Assembly (NCBI RefSeq): GCF_000621585.1
Contig: NZ_KK211309.1
Location: forward strand, 129,926-193,925
Direction of reading: 5' to 3'
DNA: 64,000 nucleotides
DNA from: [Eubacterium] cellulosolvens LD2006
GTDB taxonomy: Bacteria; Bacillota; Clostridia; Lachnospirales; Lachnospiraceae
Shown here: positions 50,833 through 60,077 of the stretch, one piece after another
How the letters are laid out: every line of letters starts with the position of its first letter
Position numbering within the stretch: position 1 is the first letter of the stretch
Notes under the pieces: generated by a model
Database searches by the model: none
The model's input: the letters and a program-made list of their open reading frames with translations, nothing else
Told to the model about the DNA's origin: nothing
Position numbers and translations under genes: made by a program

Positions 50833-53800
50833 TGCAGGAAAATGAAAAAATAATCGTTCTGAAACGTCCGGAGGAATTTCGCATTTCCGGGACACAAGCG
50901 GAGATTTCCATATCCGGTTTTCAGGCGTCGTTGATTGTGGAGCGCGATGTGCTCTATTGCAGTAATCCGGCGGAGATCCGTGTGGACGGAGCTGTTCCGG
51001 AGAGCGAAAAATGTGCGATCCGGGGCGGATCCGAGCTGGAGGCCGGAGGCGTGCGGATCACCTTTCTGGACAAACGGATCATTCTGGATCCGGGCAGCTT
51101 GCGGGTGCAGACGACTCTGGTCAAAATGGATGATATGGAGATTCCGTTCGAGGGATTTCCGAATTACAAGCGGTCGCCCCGCATCGTCAAGCGTGTGGAG
51201 GACACAAAGATCCACCTGGAAAGTCCGAAGGACCCTGCTGCTCCAAAGAGCGGCGGGCTGGTGATGCTGGTTCTTCCGCCGCTGGTCATGGTCATTGTCA
51301 CCGTTCTGGTCAGCATTCTGATGAAGAGAGGACTCTTCGTTCTCATGGCGCTTGCAGGTACGGGAATGTCGCTGATTGTTTCCGTGACACGGTATGTGAC
51401 GGATAAGAAGGAGACAAAGGAAGACAGTGTCCTTCGCCGTGTAACCTATGACAGATATCTTCTCCGGAAGAGAAAAGAAATATATGAGGCCTACAACCGG
51501 GAGGAGGAGGCATACCGGTATAATTACCCGTCTCTCAGGAACATAGAACGGATGGTCACCGAGTGCAGTCCGAGACTGTACGAGCGCACCAGCACAGACG
51601 ACGATTTTCTCAAAGTCTCTCTGGGACACGTGAAAACAGCTCCGAAGCTTAATGTTGAGTTTAAGGCGGATGAGCTGAAGGAAAAGAAAGACGAACTGGT
51701 CGAGAAGGCGGAGGCGCTTTGCGGAGAATTTTCCGCGATCGAAAAACCGGTGGTTGTCGATCTGAAGAAGGCACATCTGGGTCTGGTCGGAGAGAAGAAA
51801 GTGGTTCACGAGCAGATCAAAGCGATCATGACGCAACTGACATTTTTTCAGAGCTACCATGATCTGGAAGTTGTCGTGATCTACAATCAGAAATACGATG
51901 AGGATTTCCAGTGGATGAAGTGGTATCCCCATCTGAGACTTCACGCGGTCAACTGCGTCGGTCTGATCAATTCCGAGCGGAAGAGAGATCAGATACTCGG
52001 CAGCATGCATCAGATTCTCAAGGAGAGAAAAAACAGGGTGGAGGAGAGCAGGAAGGAGAGTATGTTCCTCCCGCATTTCCTCTTCATCATTGACGAGCCG
52101 AAGCTGATCATTGATCACTCCATCATGGAGTATCTCGACAAGGACGGCTACAACATCGGTTTCTCCATTATCTACACCTCGCTGATCCGGGCAGATCTTC
52201 CGGAGAATATCGGAACAGTGGCGGAGCTTTTGAACTCGGAGGACGGCCGTCTTGTCATTGAGGAGAAGACGGAGAATGGGCAGATGTTCAAGCTTGCCTC
52301 TGTGAAAGATCTGGATCTCCAGTGGATTTCGAGAAACATCGGTATGCTGAATCATCTTCAGGGAATCAGCGCGCAGATTCCGAAGAGCATTACGTTCTTT
52401 GCGATGTACGGCGTGCAGAAACCGCAGGAACTGATGATTCCGCAGCGCTGGAGGAGAAGCGACTCCAGTAAGTCGCTGGCGGTTCCGATCGGCGTCCGTG
52501 CGGCGGAGGATTATGTTTTTCTGAATCTCCACGAGAAAGCCCACGGGCCCCACGGTCTTGTGGCCGGTACGACAGGATCCGGTAAATCGGAGCTGGTACA
52601 GACCTATATTATGAGTCTGGCTGTGAACTTCAGCCCGTATGAGGTGGCGTTCCTGCTCATCGACTATAAGGGTGGCGGAATGGCGGATCTGTTCCGGAAT
52701 CTCCCGCACCTTCTGGGAACGATCACGAACCTGGACGGTTCGCAGAGTATGCGCGCGATGGCTTCCATCCATGCGGAACTCTCCCGCAGACAGGAGATTT
52801 TCAACCAGTACCATGTGAACCATATCAACTCCTACAACACGCTGTTCCGGAGTGGTGAGGTGAAAGAGCCGCTTCCGCATCTGTTCATCATCAGCGACGA
52901 GTTTGCGGAGCTGAAAAAGGAACAGCCCGACTTCATGAAGGAGCTGGTATCCACCGCCCGGATCGGACGAAGCCTCGGCGTACATCTGATTCTGGCGACA
53001 CAGAAGCCTTCCGGCGTTGTGGATGATCAGATCTGGTCCAACAGCAAATTCAAGCTGGCGCTGAAGGTACAGAACGAAGCCGATTCCAAGGAAATCCTGA
53101 AGACGCCGGATGCGGCCAATATCACCGAGCCGGGACGCGCGTATCTGCAGGTCGGAAACAACGAAATCTACGAGCTCTTCCAGTCGGCATGGAGCGGCGC
53201 GCCGTACAACCAGGAGGAAGGACACGACCGCGTGGACGACAGGGTCTACCTTGTGAACGAACTCGGACAGGGAGAACTGGTCAACCGCGACCTCAGCGAT
53301 TTTGGCGACGGAGGAAAGCTTCTGAAGACACAGCTGGATGTTCTCTGCGATTATATCCACGATTACTATGCGTCGCTGGATACACTGGAGATTACAAAGC
53401 CGTGGCTGCCGCCGCTCTCTGACCGGATCGTCAGTCCGGCGACACTGATCGACGCTCATGACAAAGAGATGGATCTCTCAATTCCGGTAGGTCTGATCGA
53501 TATTCCGGAAGAACAGAAGCAGATCCCGTTTGTCCACAATCCGGTGAAGGACGGCAACCTGCTCTATGTGGCGGCGCCGGGCTTCGGAAAGTCGATGTTC
53601 CTTATGACGGCAGCGCTCACGCTGGCTATGAAGAACAGCGTAAGCCGCCTGAATATGTATGTTCTGGACTTCGGAAACAGCGGACTGATTCCGTTGAAAA
53701 AACTGCATCATGTGGCAGACTATATTGCATTTGACGACACCGAGCGCTTCACAAAAGTGCAGGGTATTCTGGAAAGGGAGATGGCTGCAAGAAAGAAACT

Positions 53801-55091
53801 TCTGGCAGATGCCGCTGTGCAGAGTTTTGAAGTTTATAACCAGATCTCCGGCCATCCGCTCAAGGCGATCGTAATTCTTCTCGACAATATGGATGCGGTC
53901 AAAGAGATGGGTATGGAGACGGAGGAGTATTTCACAAAAGTGATCCGCGACGGCGTGGGACTCGGTATCTATTTCATCGGCACGACGACGAGGGCAAGCG
54001 GCGTCCGGTACGCGACGCTCAGCAGCTTCCGGAGCAAAATCTGCGGTTATGTCGTCGATGAGTCGGACGTTCCGACGATTGTCGGAAGGACGAAATACAA
54101 ACAGTCGGAAATCCGCGGACGGGCCCTGATCAAAGTCGGAGAGGAGGCCTGCTTCATGCAGAACTATTCCATAGTCGGCTTTGCGAACGAGATCGAATAC
54201 AACAGTAAGACAGAAGAACTCATTCGTAAGATCAACGACATCTATCCGGATGAGATCGCGCCGAAGATTCCGGTTCTTCCGGAGGAACTGTCTTATGCAG
54301 ATTTTGAGAATTACTTCAACCCGGCGTCTGCGGATGCTGCCGGTGGAGAGGGGAAGAGCGTGCAAACCGGAACCTTCGACAAAAAGGATATCTATCTGGG
54401 ACTCGACAAGGAGATGGTTGTGCCCTGCGGTATGAAGAATTCGGATTCGCCGTTCCTGATCATCGGCGAGGCGAAGAGGGGAAGAACGAACGCCCTGAAG
54501 ATTGCGCTCGCGCAGCTGGTGAAAGGCATCGGATCGTCGGCAGAGGGGGCCGGAAACACGGTTCTTCTCGTGGATTCAAGAGCGCTCGATCTGTTCTATA
54601 CAAATTCGGATGACAGAATCACGTATTTCGCGCCGGACCGTGTGGCGGAGGAATTCCCGGCCGTGTTTGAAGAAGTGGTAAAGGCGCGCGAAGAAATGAT
54701 GCGCGAGGCGCTTGCGCTTGAGGAAAACAGAGGACTCAGCCCGAAAAAGATCCTGGAGAGTTTCCCGCCGGCGCATCTTCTGATCGACGATGTGGATGAT
54801 TTTGCCTCTGCCTTCAGCGCGAATATTCTCGCAGCGGGTCAGACAGCGAAGCTTCTGGAGCGGGCAGTTACCGCCGGCGTCTGTGTGATTGCCACGGCGA
54901 ACGCCGGAAAATTCAAGGGCTTCGACGAGATCTCCAAGTTCTTCCGCACGACGACAGAGGGACTTATGGTTGGAAACCAGGGAACGTCTGCAATCTTCCC
55001 GATCACGGCCATGAAAGAGATGCCGGCACCAAAAGACGGACTTCTCTGGCACAACGGAAGCTATGTGCGGATCCGCATACCGAAGTGCTGA
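50832..55091 (+). CDS. essC: EssC-type FtsK/SpoIIIE ATPase of type VII secretion
   Basis: A 1419-residue motor protein. Order: FHA-like N-terminal region (1-100), two membrane helices (about 140-190), a degenerate domain, then ATPase 1 with Walker A G-T-T-G-S-G-K-S at about 578 and Walker B L-F-I-I-S-D-E-F; ATPase 2 with A-P-G-F-G-K-S at about 914 and I-V-I-L-L-D-N; ATPase 3 with a degenerate loop G-E-A-K-R-G-R-T near 1212. Only ATPase 1 looks fully active, as in other EssC proteins. It powers export and selects substrates through the C-terminus, which is variable between strains. Confidence 0.96.
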   Translation: MQENEKIIVLKRPEEFRISGTQAEISISGFQASLIVERDVLYCSNPAEIRVDGAVPESEKCAIRGGSELEAGGVRITFLDKRIILDPGSLRVQTTLVKMDDMEIPFEGFPNYKRSPRIVKRVEDTKIHLESPKDPAAPKSGGLVMLVLPPLVMVIVTVLVSILMKRGLFVLMALAGTGMSLIVSVTRYVTDKKETKEDSVLRRVTYDRYLLRKRKEIYEAYNREEEAYRYNYPSLRNIERMVTECSPRLYERTSTDDDFLKVSLGHVKTAPKLNVEFKADELKEKKDELVEKAEALCGEFSAIEKPVVVDLKKAHLGLVGEKKVVHEQIKAIMTQLTFFQSYHDLEVVVIYNQKYDEDFQWMKWYPHLRLHAVNCVGLINSERKRDQILGSMHQILKERKNRVEESRKESMFLPHFLFIIDEPKLIIDHSIMEYLDKDGYNIGFSIIYTSLIRADLPENIGTVAELLNSEDGRLVIEEKTENGQMFKLASVKDLDLQWISRNIGMLNHLQGISAQIPKSITFFAMYGVQKPQELMIPQRWRRSDSSKSLAVPIGVRAAEDYVFLNLHEKAHGPHGLVAGTTGSGKSELVQTYIMSLAVNFSPYEVAFLLIDYKGGGMADLFRNLPHLLGTITNLDGSQSMRAMASIHAELSRRQEIFNQYHVNHINSYNTLFRSGEVKEPLPHLFIISDEFAELKKEQPDFMKELVSTARIGRSLGVHLILATQKPSGVVDDQIWSNSKFKLALKVQNEADSKEILKTPDAANITEPGRAYLQVGNNEIYELFQSAWSGAPYNQEEGHDRVDDRVYLVNELGQGELVNRDLSDFGDGGKLLKTQLDVLCDYIHDYYASLDTLEITKPWLPPLSDRIVSPATLIDAHDKEMDLSIPVGLIDIPEEQKQIPFVHNPVKDGNLLYVAAPGFGKSMFLMTAALTLAMKNSVSRLNMYVLDFGNSGLIPLKKLHHVADYIAFDDTERFTKVQGILEREMAARKKLLADAAVQSFEVYNQISGHPLKAIVILLDNMDAVKEMGMETEEYFTKVIRDGVGLGIYFIGTTTRASGVRYATLSSFRSKICGYVVDESDVPTIVGRTKYKQSEIRGRALIKVGEEACFMQNYSIVGFANEIEYNSKTEELIRKINDIYPDEIAPKIPVLPEELSYADFENYFNPASADAAGGEGKSVQTGTFDKKDIYLGLDKEMVVPCGMKNSDSPFLIIGEAKRGRTNALKIALAQLVKGIGSSAEGAGNTVLLVDSRALDLFYTNSDDRITYFAPDRVAEEFPAVFEEVVKAREEMMREALALEENRGLSPKKILESFPPAHLLIDDVDDFASAFSANILAAGQTAKLLERAVTAGVCVIATANAGKFKGFDEISKFFRTTTEGLMVGNQGTSAIFPITAMKEMPAPKDGLLWHNGSYVRIRIPKC

Positions 55092-55160
55092 CGGGAGAAT
55101 GTGTCTGAGAGAAAAGGTGTTTTGGAATATTTATATCTTGGTAAAGAAAGGGGAAGATAA

Positions 55161-55451
55161 ATGGGAGACACAAGTGGAGTACATCAGAACAGCCAGGCAA
55201 TGGCGAATACCGATTCCTCAAATATTAAAAGTGCGACAGATGCCCTTGTGCTATCTTCGTATATGCGTGATGTGAACAGTAATATCTCGGCGGTAGGTCA
55301 CGGGGCTGCTGCTTTTGCATCGGCGCAGACAGCGATCAGTAAGCTGAAGACTACGCTGGACACGGACGCCGCATGTATTATTTCCGTGGCGAACGCATTG
55401 GCCAGTGTTGATCAAAAACTGGCGGATGATGTAATGAAACAGTTTCAGTAG
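55161..55451 (+). CDS. Small helical T7SS partner protein (DUF3130/SACOL2603-like)
   Basis: A 96-residue protein, predicted all-helical, Ser/Ala/Asn-rich with no W-x-G motif and no signal peptide. Its size and position between essC and a large LXG-like effector match the Lap1 (DUF3130, TIGR04197) proteins that bind the effector N-terminus and guide it to the machine. GGGGAAG stands 6-9 bases before the ATG. Family assignment is by size, composition and context. Confidence 0.7.
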   Translation: MGDTSGVHQNSQAMANTDSSNIKSATDALVLSSYMRDVNSNISAVGHGAAAFASAQTAISKLKTTLDTDAACIISVANALASVDQKLADDVMKQFQ

Positions 55452-55481
55452 AAATGGATAAATGGGGGATGCAGTGACGAC

Positions 55482-57578
55482 ATGGGATTAAGACTATTAC
55501 CCGGCAGTGTGAGACTGCAGTGCAGTACGATGGTCCAGTCTGTGCAGGCTGCGCAGAAGCAGCTGGCGGTGATACTGGCGAATATCGGCACATTTACAAA
55601 CAATACGGAACAAAAGGCTGCCTCATGGACGAATATGCGCAGCCATTTCCGGGATTACGAGATGATCATCAGCGCGCTCAACGGAGCGCTCGAGCAGATT
55701 GCGGAGGATTGTCAGTCGGTGAGCGGCCTTGTGGGAAACGAGATGCTCGACGAGGATCAGCTGAACGCGTCGATTCAGTACCTGCAGCAGTGCAATGCTT
55801 CGCTGCAGGGATGTATTGACAGCTGCAACAGCGCGCTCTCTGCGCCGAATATCGACGGCAATTACGCCAGCGCGCTGCGCTCGGCAATATCCCGGTACCA
55901 GGGCATGATTAACGCGAATAACGCGAAGATTCAGGAACTACAGAATAAGATTCAAACCCTCTATCAGATTGAGGCGTCAACCTCTACGCAGTTTACGACG
56001 GTCAGTGCCCTGTTTGACGCTGCTGTCTCCGGACTGCAGGCTGTATCTCTGGCATACGATGTCAACAGCGCGACCTTTGCCACCGTGAGCGACCAGAGCT
56101 GGAAGGCTGTCCTCGGGGAACCTTATTCGGAATATCTGATGGGCAAAATGATCGACGATGAGAACGGACATCTGGTATTCAATGAGCAGGTCATCATGGA
56201 TTACCTGAAAAAAGATGAGAGCGATCTGAGTGAATACGAAAAAACGGCCGTTGAGAAGACGCTGGAGATGATCAAGGCAGAGGCGGTAAAGTATGAGTCT
56301 TACGAGGAAATGGGACTGGACGGCATGTCTGTCGATGACCTTGCTTCCATCGCCTGGCTTGCGAATAACACGGATTACAGCAGCTTCAACGATGTGAGCA
56401 ACAGTTATAAGCAGTTGTATGTCAACATTCTGCACGAGATCGTCACGGATCCGTCGGACACCAGTTATGCGGCAAGTATCCGTAAGGCTGCTGAGAATGA
56501 GCAGGTCGTCATGGTCAATAAGATTGACGAAAAAAAAGCGGATAACGCCTGGCTGCCCGGTGATGTCTACAAGTATACGAAGTCCGCAAAAGTGGATACG
56601 CTTGGAAACTGGACGACGACATATAAAACTACCGAAAAGAACGTGGAGGTGGAATGGAACAGTTCTGCCGCGATTCCGAATATCTTCAAGGGAAAAGTCG
56701 TTCCGACGTATAGCAATACGCAGAAGAAAAAACATCCGAATCCGGAAAAAGAAGCTGATTGGAAAACCATTCAGGATGAGATTAGTGACGCGCTCGAGAA
56801 AAAGGGAGTGAACAGAGATCTGTTTACAAGCAAAAAGAACGGATACAGATATCTTCATCCAAACGGCAAATATACAACGCCGAAGAAGAAAGACTGCCCG
56901 ACGTTTTATGATGAGAAACTGGCAGTCGATTTCTCCAAGACGGCAAGCGCGTCCGCGACCTGGAAGGAATACGGATATGACGACGGCAACGGATTCAAAG
57001 TCAATGCGAAGGTTGGTACTGCAGAAGCTCATATAGGCGCATCCGCAGGTCTGTACGTGATGGGAAAAGACGGCAAGAGATTCCTGAGCCCGGGCGTTAA
57101 GGCGGAAGTCGGTGCCAGTGCAACCGCATTTGAAGCAGAAGTTTCCAAGAAGGTTGGTACGGATATGTTCGGCGCCACTGCAAAAGGAACCGCTACGGCC
57201 GGTAAAGTTGAGGCGCAGGCAAACGCAGGAGCAATGATCTTTGATGAGAACCATAAAATAAATCCGCAGCTCAGCGCAGGCGCCAGTGCCGAGGCAATCG
57301 GCGGTGAATTGACCGGAAAAGCACAGGTGGATGTTCTCGGAGGCAGCGTCGGCGTGAAAGGCAGCGTGAATTACGGAATCGGTGCCCACGCGGATGTCGG
57401 GCTGAAAGACGGAGTAGTGAAGGTGGACATCGGAGCGACGGTCGGCGTAGGAGTGTCTCTCGGCGCGGAAGTCGATGTAGGCGGTATGGTAGATACGGTT
57501 GTTGACAAAGCCGAGACCGGTGCGAAATTCATCGCGGATAAATGGGATTCCGCTTTGAAATGGATCGGTAGCTGGTAA
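55482..57578 (+). CDS. Putative type VII effector: LXG-like N-terminus, glycine-rich C-terminus
   Basis: A 698-residue protein with no signal peptide. Residues 1-190 are long helices (T-M-V-Q-S-V-Q-A-A-Q-K-Q-L..., Q-Y-L-Q-Q-C-N-A-S-L) like an LXG export domain. Residues 190-480 are a mixed region. The C-terminus (about 505-698) is rich in Gly, Ala and Val with an alternating pattern such as G-S-V-G-V-K-G-S-V and many G-x-x-x-G or A-x-x-x-G steps, ending in W-D-S-A-L-K-W-I-G-S-W. No nuclease or NADase motif is seen. A membrane-active toxin is a plausible reading; a structural surface protein is the alternative. Confidence 0.7.
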   Translation: MGLRLLPGSVRLQCSTMVQSVQAAQKQLAVILANIGTFTNNTEQKAASWTNMRSHFRDYEMIISALNGALEQIAEDCQSVSGLVGNEMLDEDQLNASIQYLQQCNASLQGCIDSCNSALSAPNIDGNYASALRSAISRYQGMINANNAKIQELQNKIQTLYQIEASTSTQFTTVSALFDAAVSGLQAVSLAYDVNSATFATVSDQSWKAVLGEPYSEYLMGKMIDDENGHLVFNEQVIMDYLKKDESDLSEYEKTAVEKTLEMIKAEAVKYESYEEMGLDGMSVDDLASIAWLANNTDYSSFNDVSNSYKQLYVNILHEIVTDPSDTSYAASIRKAAENEQVVMVNKIDEKKADNAWLPGDVYKYTKSAKVDTLGNWTTTYKTTEKNVEVEWNSSAAIPNIFKGKVVPTYSNTQKKKHPNPEKEADWKTIQDEISDALEKKGVNRDLFTSKKNGYRYLHPNGKYTTPKKKDCPTFYDEKLAVDFSKTASASATWKEYGYDDGNGFKVNAKVGTAEAHIGASAGLYVMGKDGKRFLSPGVKAEVGASATAFEAEVSKKVGTDMFGATAKGTATAGKVEAQANAGAMIFDENHKINPQLSAGASAEAIGGELTGKAQVDVLGGSVGVKGSVNYGIGAHADVGLKDGVVKVDIGATVGVGVSLGAEVDVGGMVDTVVDKAETGAKFIADKWDSALKWIGSW

Positions 57579-57591
57579 AGAGGAAAAATAA

Positions 57592-58029
57592 ATGATAATG
57601 AAACTGGTAAGCAATTCGCCTTTTCTAATCTTTGGATTGCTGATGCTTTTTTTTGCAAAGGTGTTGTCGATGGCGGCGGAGAAGCCAAAGAACGTCAGGC
57701 ACGCCAGAGGAGAGGTGACAGAAATCGGAGAGAAGCACGGCTCCTCTTCGTACCGGGCGAAGGTTCGGTTTCAGACGGATGACGGACATATGATGGAGGC
57801 CATGATCCTCGGACTCTGTAATGTGAGGGAAGCATCCACCGGAGATTGGATCGAGATTGACTATTATCCGGAGAAAAACGGCAGATATTATGCGACAACC
57901 GATGATCCGAGATATATCTCCGGTTCAAGTCCGGAGGCAAACCGGAAACAGAGCAGAGTGCTCTACGGAGTTGCATTTGGATTTTTCGTCTTTTACGCAG
58001 TTATGACGATATACGGAATTCTGCATTGA
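57592..58029 (+). CDS. DUF3592-like membrane protein, candidate immunity protein
   Basis: A 145-residue protein with two membrane helices (about 9-28 and 121-142) flanking a small beta domain (A-R-G-E-V-T-E-I-G, V-R-F-Q-T-D-D-G-H, G-D-W-I-E-I-D-Y-Y-P) as in DUF3592. It starts 14 bases behind the effector. Immunity to T7SS toxins is typically encoded there, and a membrane protein would suit a membrane-acting toxin. This role is inferred from position only. Confidence 0.7.
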   Translation: MIMKLVSNSPFLIFGLLMLFFAKVLSMAAEKPKNVRHARGEVTEIGEKHGSSSYRAKVRFQTDDGHMMEAMILGLCNVREASTGDWIEIDYYPEKNGRYYATTDDPRYISGSSPEANRKQSRVLYGVAFGFFVFYAVMTIYGILH

Positions 58030-58154
58030 GTGGGATCGGTGACGTATATGCCGGCCCGGTGCCGGCAAAGGTGACAGAAGGAAGAAAAGATGATATTGTA
58101 AAGCTTGCATATCATCGGAATAAGAAGGCTATTATATATACGGAGGATTTGAAT

Positions 58155-58433
58155 ATGCTGGAAGGTTTATTACCAATCGGTAGTGTTGTTTTATTAAAAG
58201 AGAGTACAAAGAAGGTTATGGTTGTCGGTGTTTGCCAGCGGGGAGCCGGAGATCCGGAGAAGATCTGGGATTATTCCGGTGTGCTGTTCCCGGAAGGATA
58301 TATCGATGCCAATAAGCTCTTCATGTTCGACAATGAGCAGATTGATCAGGTATTTGCGCTCGGGTATCAGGATCAGGAGCAGATGGAGTTCAAGAAAAAA
58401 GCAGATGCTGTGATTCGCGATATGAAAGGCTGA
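58155..58433 (+). CDS. DUF4176 protein
   Basis: A 92-residue protein starting M-L-E-G-L-L-P-I-G-S-V-V-L-L-K, followed by D-Y-S-G-V-L-F-P-E-G-Y, which fits DUF4176, a small family found in type VII effector loci of Firmicutes. Its molecular role is unknown. CGGAGG gives the ATG at 58155; the open frame extends upstream to 58026 without a better start. Confidence 0.85.
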   Translation: MLEGLLPIGSVVLLKESTKKVMVVGVCQRGAGDPEKIWDYSGVLFPEGYIDANKLFMFDNEQIDQVFALGYQDQEQMEFKKKADAVIRDMKG

Positions 58434-58493
58434 TGTGAACGGAAATTGCGTCAGGCGGAAAACGAATTACGTAAAATGATGGGGGATAAAAGA

Positions 58494-58943
58494 ATGAAGA
58501 AAAAAGCAGCGGTGATCCTTGGCCTCGTACTTGCGATGAGCATGAGTGCGTGCACAAAGACATCCTCAAAGTCATACAGTTTCGATGTTTCTACCGGCGA
58601 CAAGGTGGAGGTAAAACTTGATACGTCGAATGGCTATGATCTGACACAGGAGGATGGAAGGTTTACAGTGAAGAGCGAGGAAGGAGAAGATCTGCTTCAG
58701 GCAAGCTGGGCGACAGCTGAAGACTTTGATTCCTATGTGGAAAAGGTGAAGAATGATCAGAACGCCGAGATCAACAGCGAAGAGGATGACTATATCTACT
58801 GGGACTACACAGAGAAAGACGGAACTGTGGAGCATGACCGGGCAATCATGGTTTCCGACAAGACCGGTATTCTGATCGGAAGCCTTGCAGATAAGGATGA
58901 GGGAACGAAGGCCTATGAGGCACTGACGTTCACAGTAAAATGA
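58494..58943 (+). CDS. Small lipoprotein in the T7SS effector island
   Basis: A 149-residue exported lipoprotein: signal helix with lipobox M-S-A-C (lipid on Cys near residue 20), then a small acidic domain with alternating charged strands and the segment D-Y-I-Y-W-D-Y-T-E-K. It is not recognised. Surface-exposed lipoproteins can be immunity factors against neighbouring-cell toxins, so it is a second immunity candidate. GGGGGAT precedes the ATG. Confidence 0.75.
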   Translation: MKKKAAVILGLVLAMSMSACTKTSSKSYSFDVSTGDKVEVKLDTSNGYDLTQEDGRFTVKSEEGEDLLQASWATAEDFDSYVEKVKNDQNAEINSEEDDYIYWDYTEKDGTVEHDRAIMVSDKTGILIGSLADKDEGTKAYEALTFTVK

Positions 58944-59272
58944 TTATGGAAAAAACAACGGTCGATGAGATAAAACAAATCAGCAGACAGCTGGAGGAAT
59001 GCGATATCAGCGAGGATCGGCTGAACAGATTCATTGATGAGATGGATTCCTACAATGAATATGCCGGAAGGATGTACAATGAGCTGTTGCTGCTTTGGCA
59101 GAATGATTCCAGGATGTATGGGAGTTTGTGCGAGGACCAGCAGTTTTTTCAGCATACGATTCGAATGAATGAGAATGCCGTCGCAGAAGAGAAAAAACGC
59201 ATTTCACAGGTTCGCCGGAAACTAAAAGACGAATTGGACTTCCTGATCGGGAAGCGAAATGAGAATAGTTGA
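58940..59272 (+). CDS. Small helical protein, DUF3958-like
   Basis: A 110-residue, all-helical coiled-coil protein whose start overlaps the previous stop (ATGA). Two heptad-rich helices end in K-D-E-L-D-F-L-I-G-K-R. Its size and pattern resemble the Lap2 (DUF3958) partners of LXG effectors, but those usually precede the effector gene. It could be for the same effector or a remnant of another module. Confidence 0.65.
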   Translation: MIMEKTTVDEIKQISRQLEECDISEDRLNRFIDEMDSYNEYAGRMYNELLLLWQNDSRMYGSLCEDQQFFQHTIRMNENAVAEEKKRISQVRRKLKDELDFLIGKRNENS

Positions 59273-59286
59273 ATGTGAGTGGATCG

Positions 59287-59334
59287 GATCCGGAAAATGA
59301 CAGTTTGTTTTGCGTCGTTTTCCGGATCTTTTTG
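59287..59334 (+). terminator. Terminator of the T7SS effector island
   Basis: Long stem gatccggaaaatgac / gtcgttttccggatc (near-perfect) followed by five T residues. Confidence 0.93.
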
Positions 59335-59437
59335 TTGAAATAATGAAATTGCCTTGACAATTCTCCTGTATCATTGTACTATGCAATTAGTACAGTAATA
59401 CAAGCGCGAGATTACGGTAAACGGTACAGTTTTTTAT

Positions 59438-59604
59438 GTTATAGGAAATTCCTCCGGAATTTCTATAACACAAAATGCTCCGCTTAGATGCGCAGCTCGC
59501 AGATAAGAAGATCGCTTACGCGATTCTGCTCGCGCGCCTTTCGTCCACTACGCTCCCCTCAGGAGTGAGGGGATGGGGGAGTCGAAGTCCGCTTGCGGAC
59601 TTTG
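59438..59604 (+). repeat. Dispersed repeat family 1, copy 7
   Basis: Preceded by a T run. Left hairpin gttatag / ctataac with inner aaattcc / ggaattt, fully paired. The core is intact up to gcggacttt; the last bases differ (gatccac). Confidence 0.88.
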
Positions 59605-59696
59605 ATCCACAGGCGACCCGGCTCATTCGCCGTGGCACTTGTGGGAGACGGTATCGGAACTGCAGACCATGGATGAAAAGACAGGAGGATGTCCGG

Positions 59697-60077
59697 ATGA
59701 CTTGGAAGCTGAATTCGGAGCGTCCGATCTACGCACAGATCATTGAGAAGGTGGTTATGGATATTATCTCGGGGCTATACCGGCCGGGTGAGAAGCTGCC
59801 CTCGGTGAGAGAGCTTGCGATGGATGCGGAGGTGAATCCGAATACGATGCAGAAGGCATTGGCTGAGCTGGAGAGAACGGGACTTGTGAGGAGCCATAGA
59901 ACCAGCGGGCGGTTTATTACGGAGGATACGGATTTAATTATGGATGAGAAGAGAAAGATCGCGAAGAAGGAGATTCAGGACTTCCGCGACAAGATGAACG
60001 CCATCGGTTTGACAACCGAGGAAATCGTACAGCTGATGTATGAGAAAGATACGGCAGAAGAGGAGGAAGAGAAATGA
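59697..60077 (+). CDS. GntR-family regulator (YtrA type)
   Basis: A 126-residue winged-helix repressor: the HTH runs from P-I-Y-A-Q-I-I to about residue 70 (L-P-S-V-R-E-L-A, then N-P-N-T-M-Q-K-A-L), with a short helical C-terminus. Small size without an effector domain is typical of YtrA regulators, which repress the ABC transporter operon they lead. AGGAGG stands 8 bases before the ATG. Its stop overlaps the next start (ATGA). Confidence 0.92.
   Translation: MTWKLNSERPIYAQIIEKVVMDIISGLYRPGEKLPSVRELAMDAEVNPNTMQKALAELERTGLVRSHRTSGRFITEDTDLIMDEKRKIAKKEIQDFRDKMNAIGLTTEEIVQLMYEKDTAEEEEEK

Noticed and set aside
50778-53459. Long antisense open frame (893 codons) opposite essC
   Set aside because: essC has clear ATPase motifs and coupled translation with essB. 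The antisense frame shows no domain and arises from GC-biased third positions.
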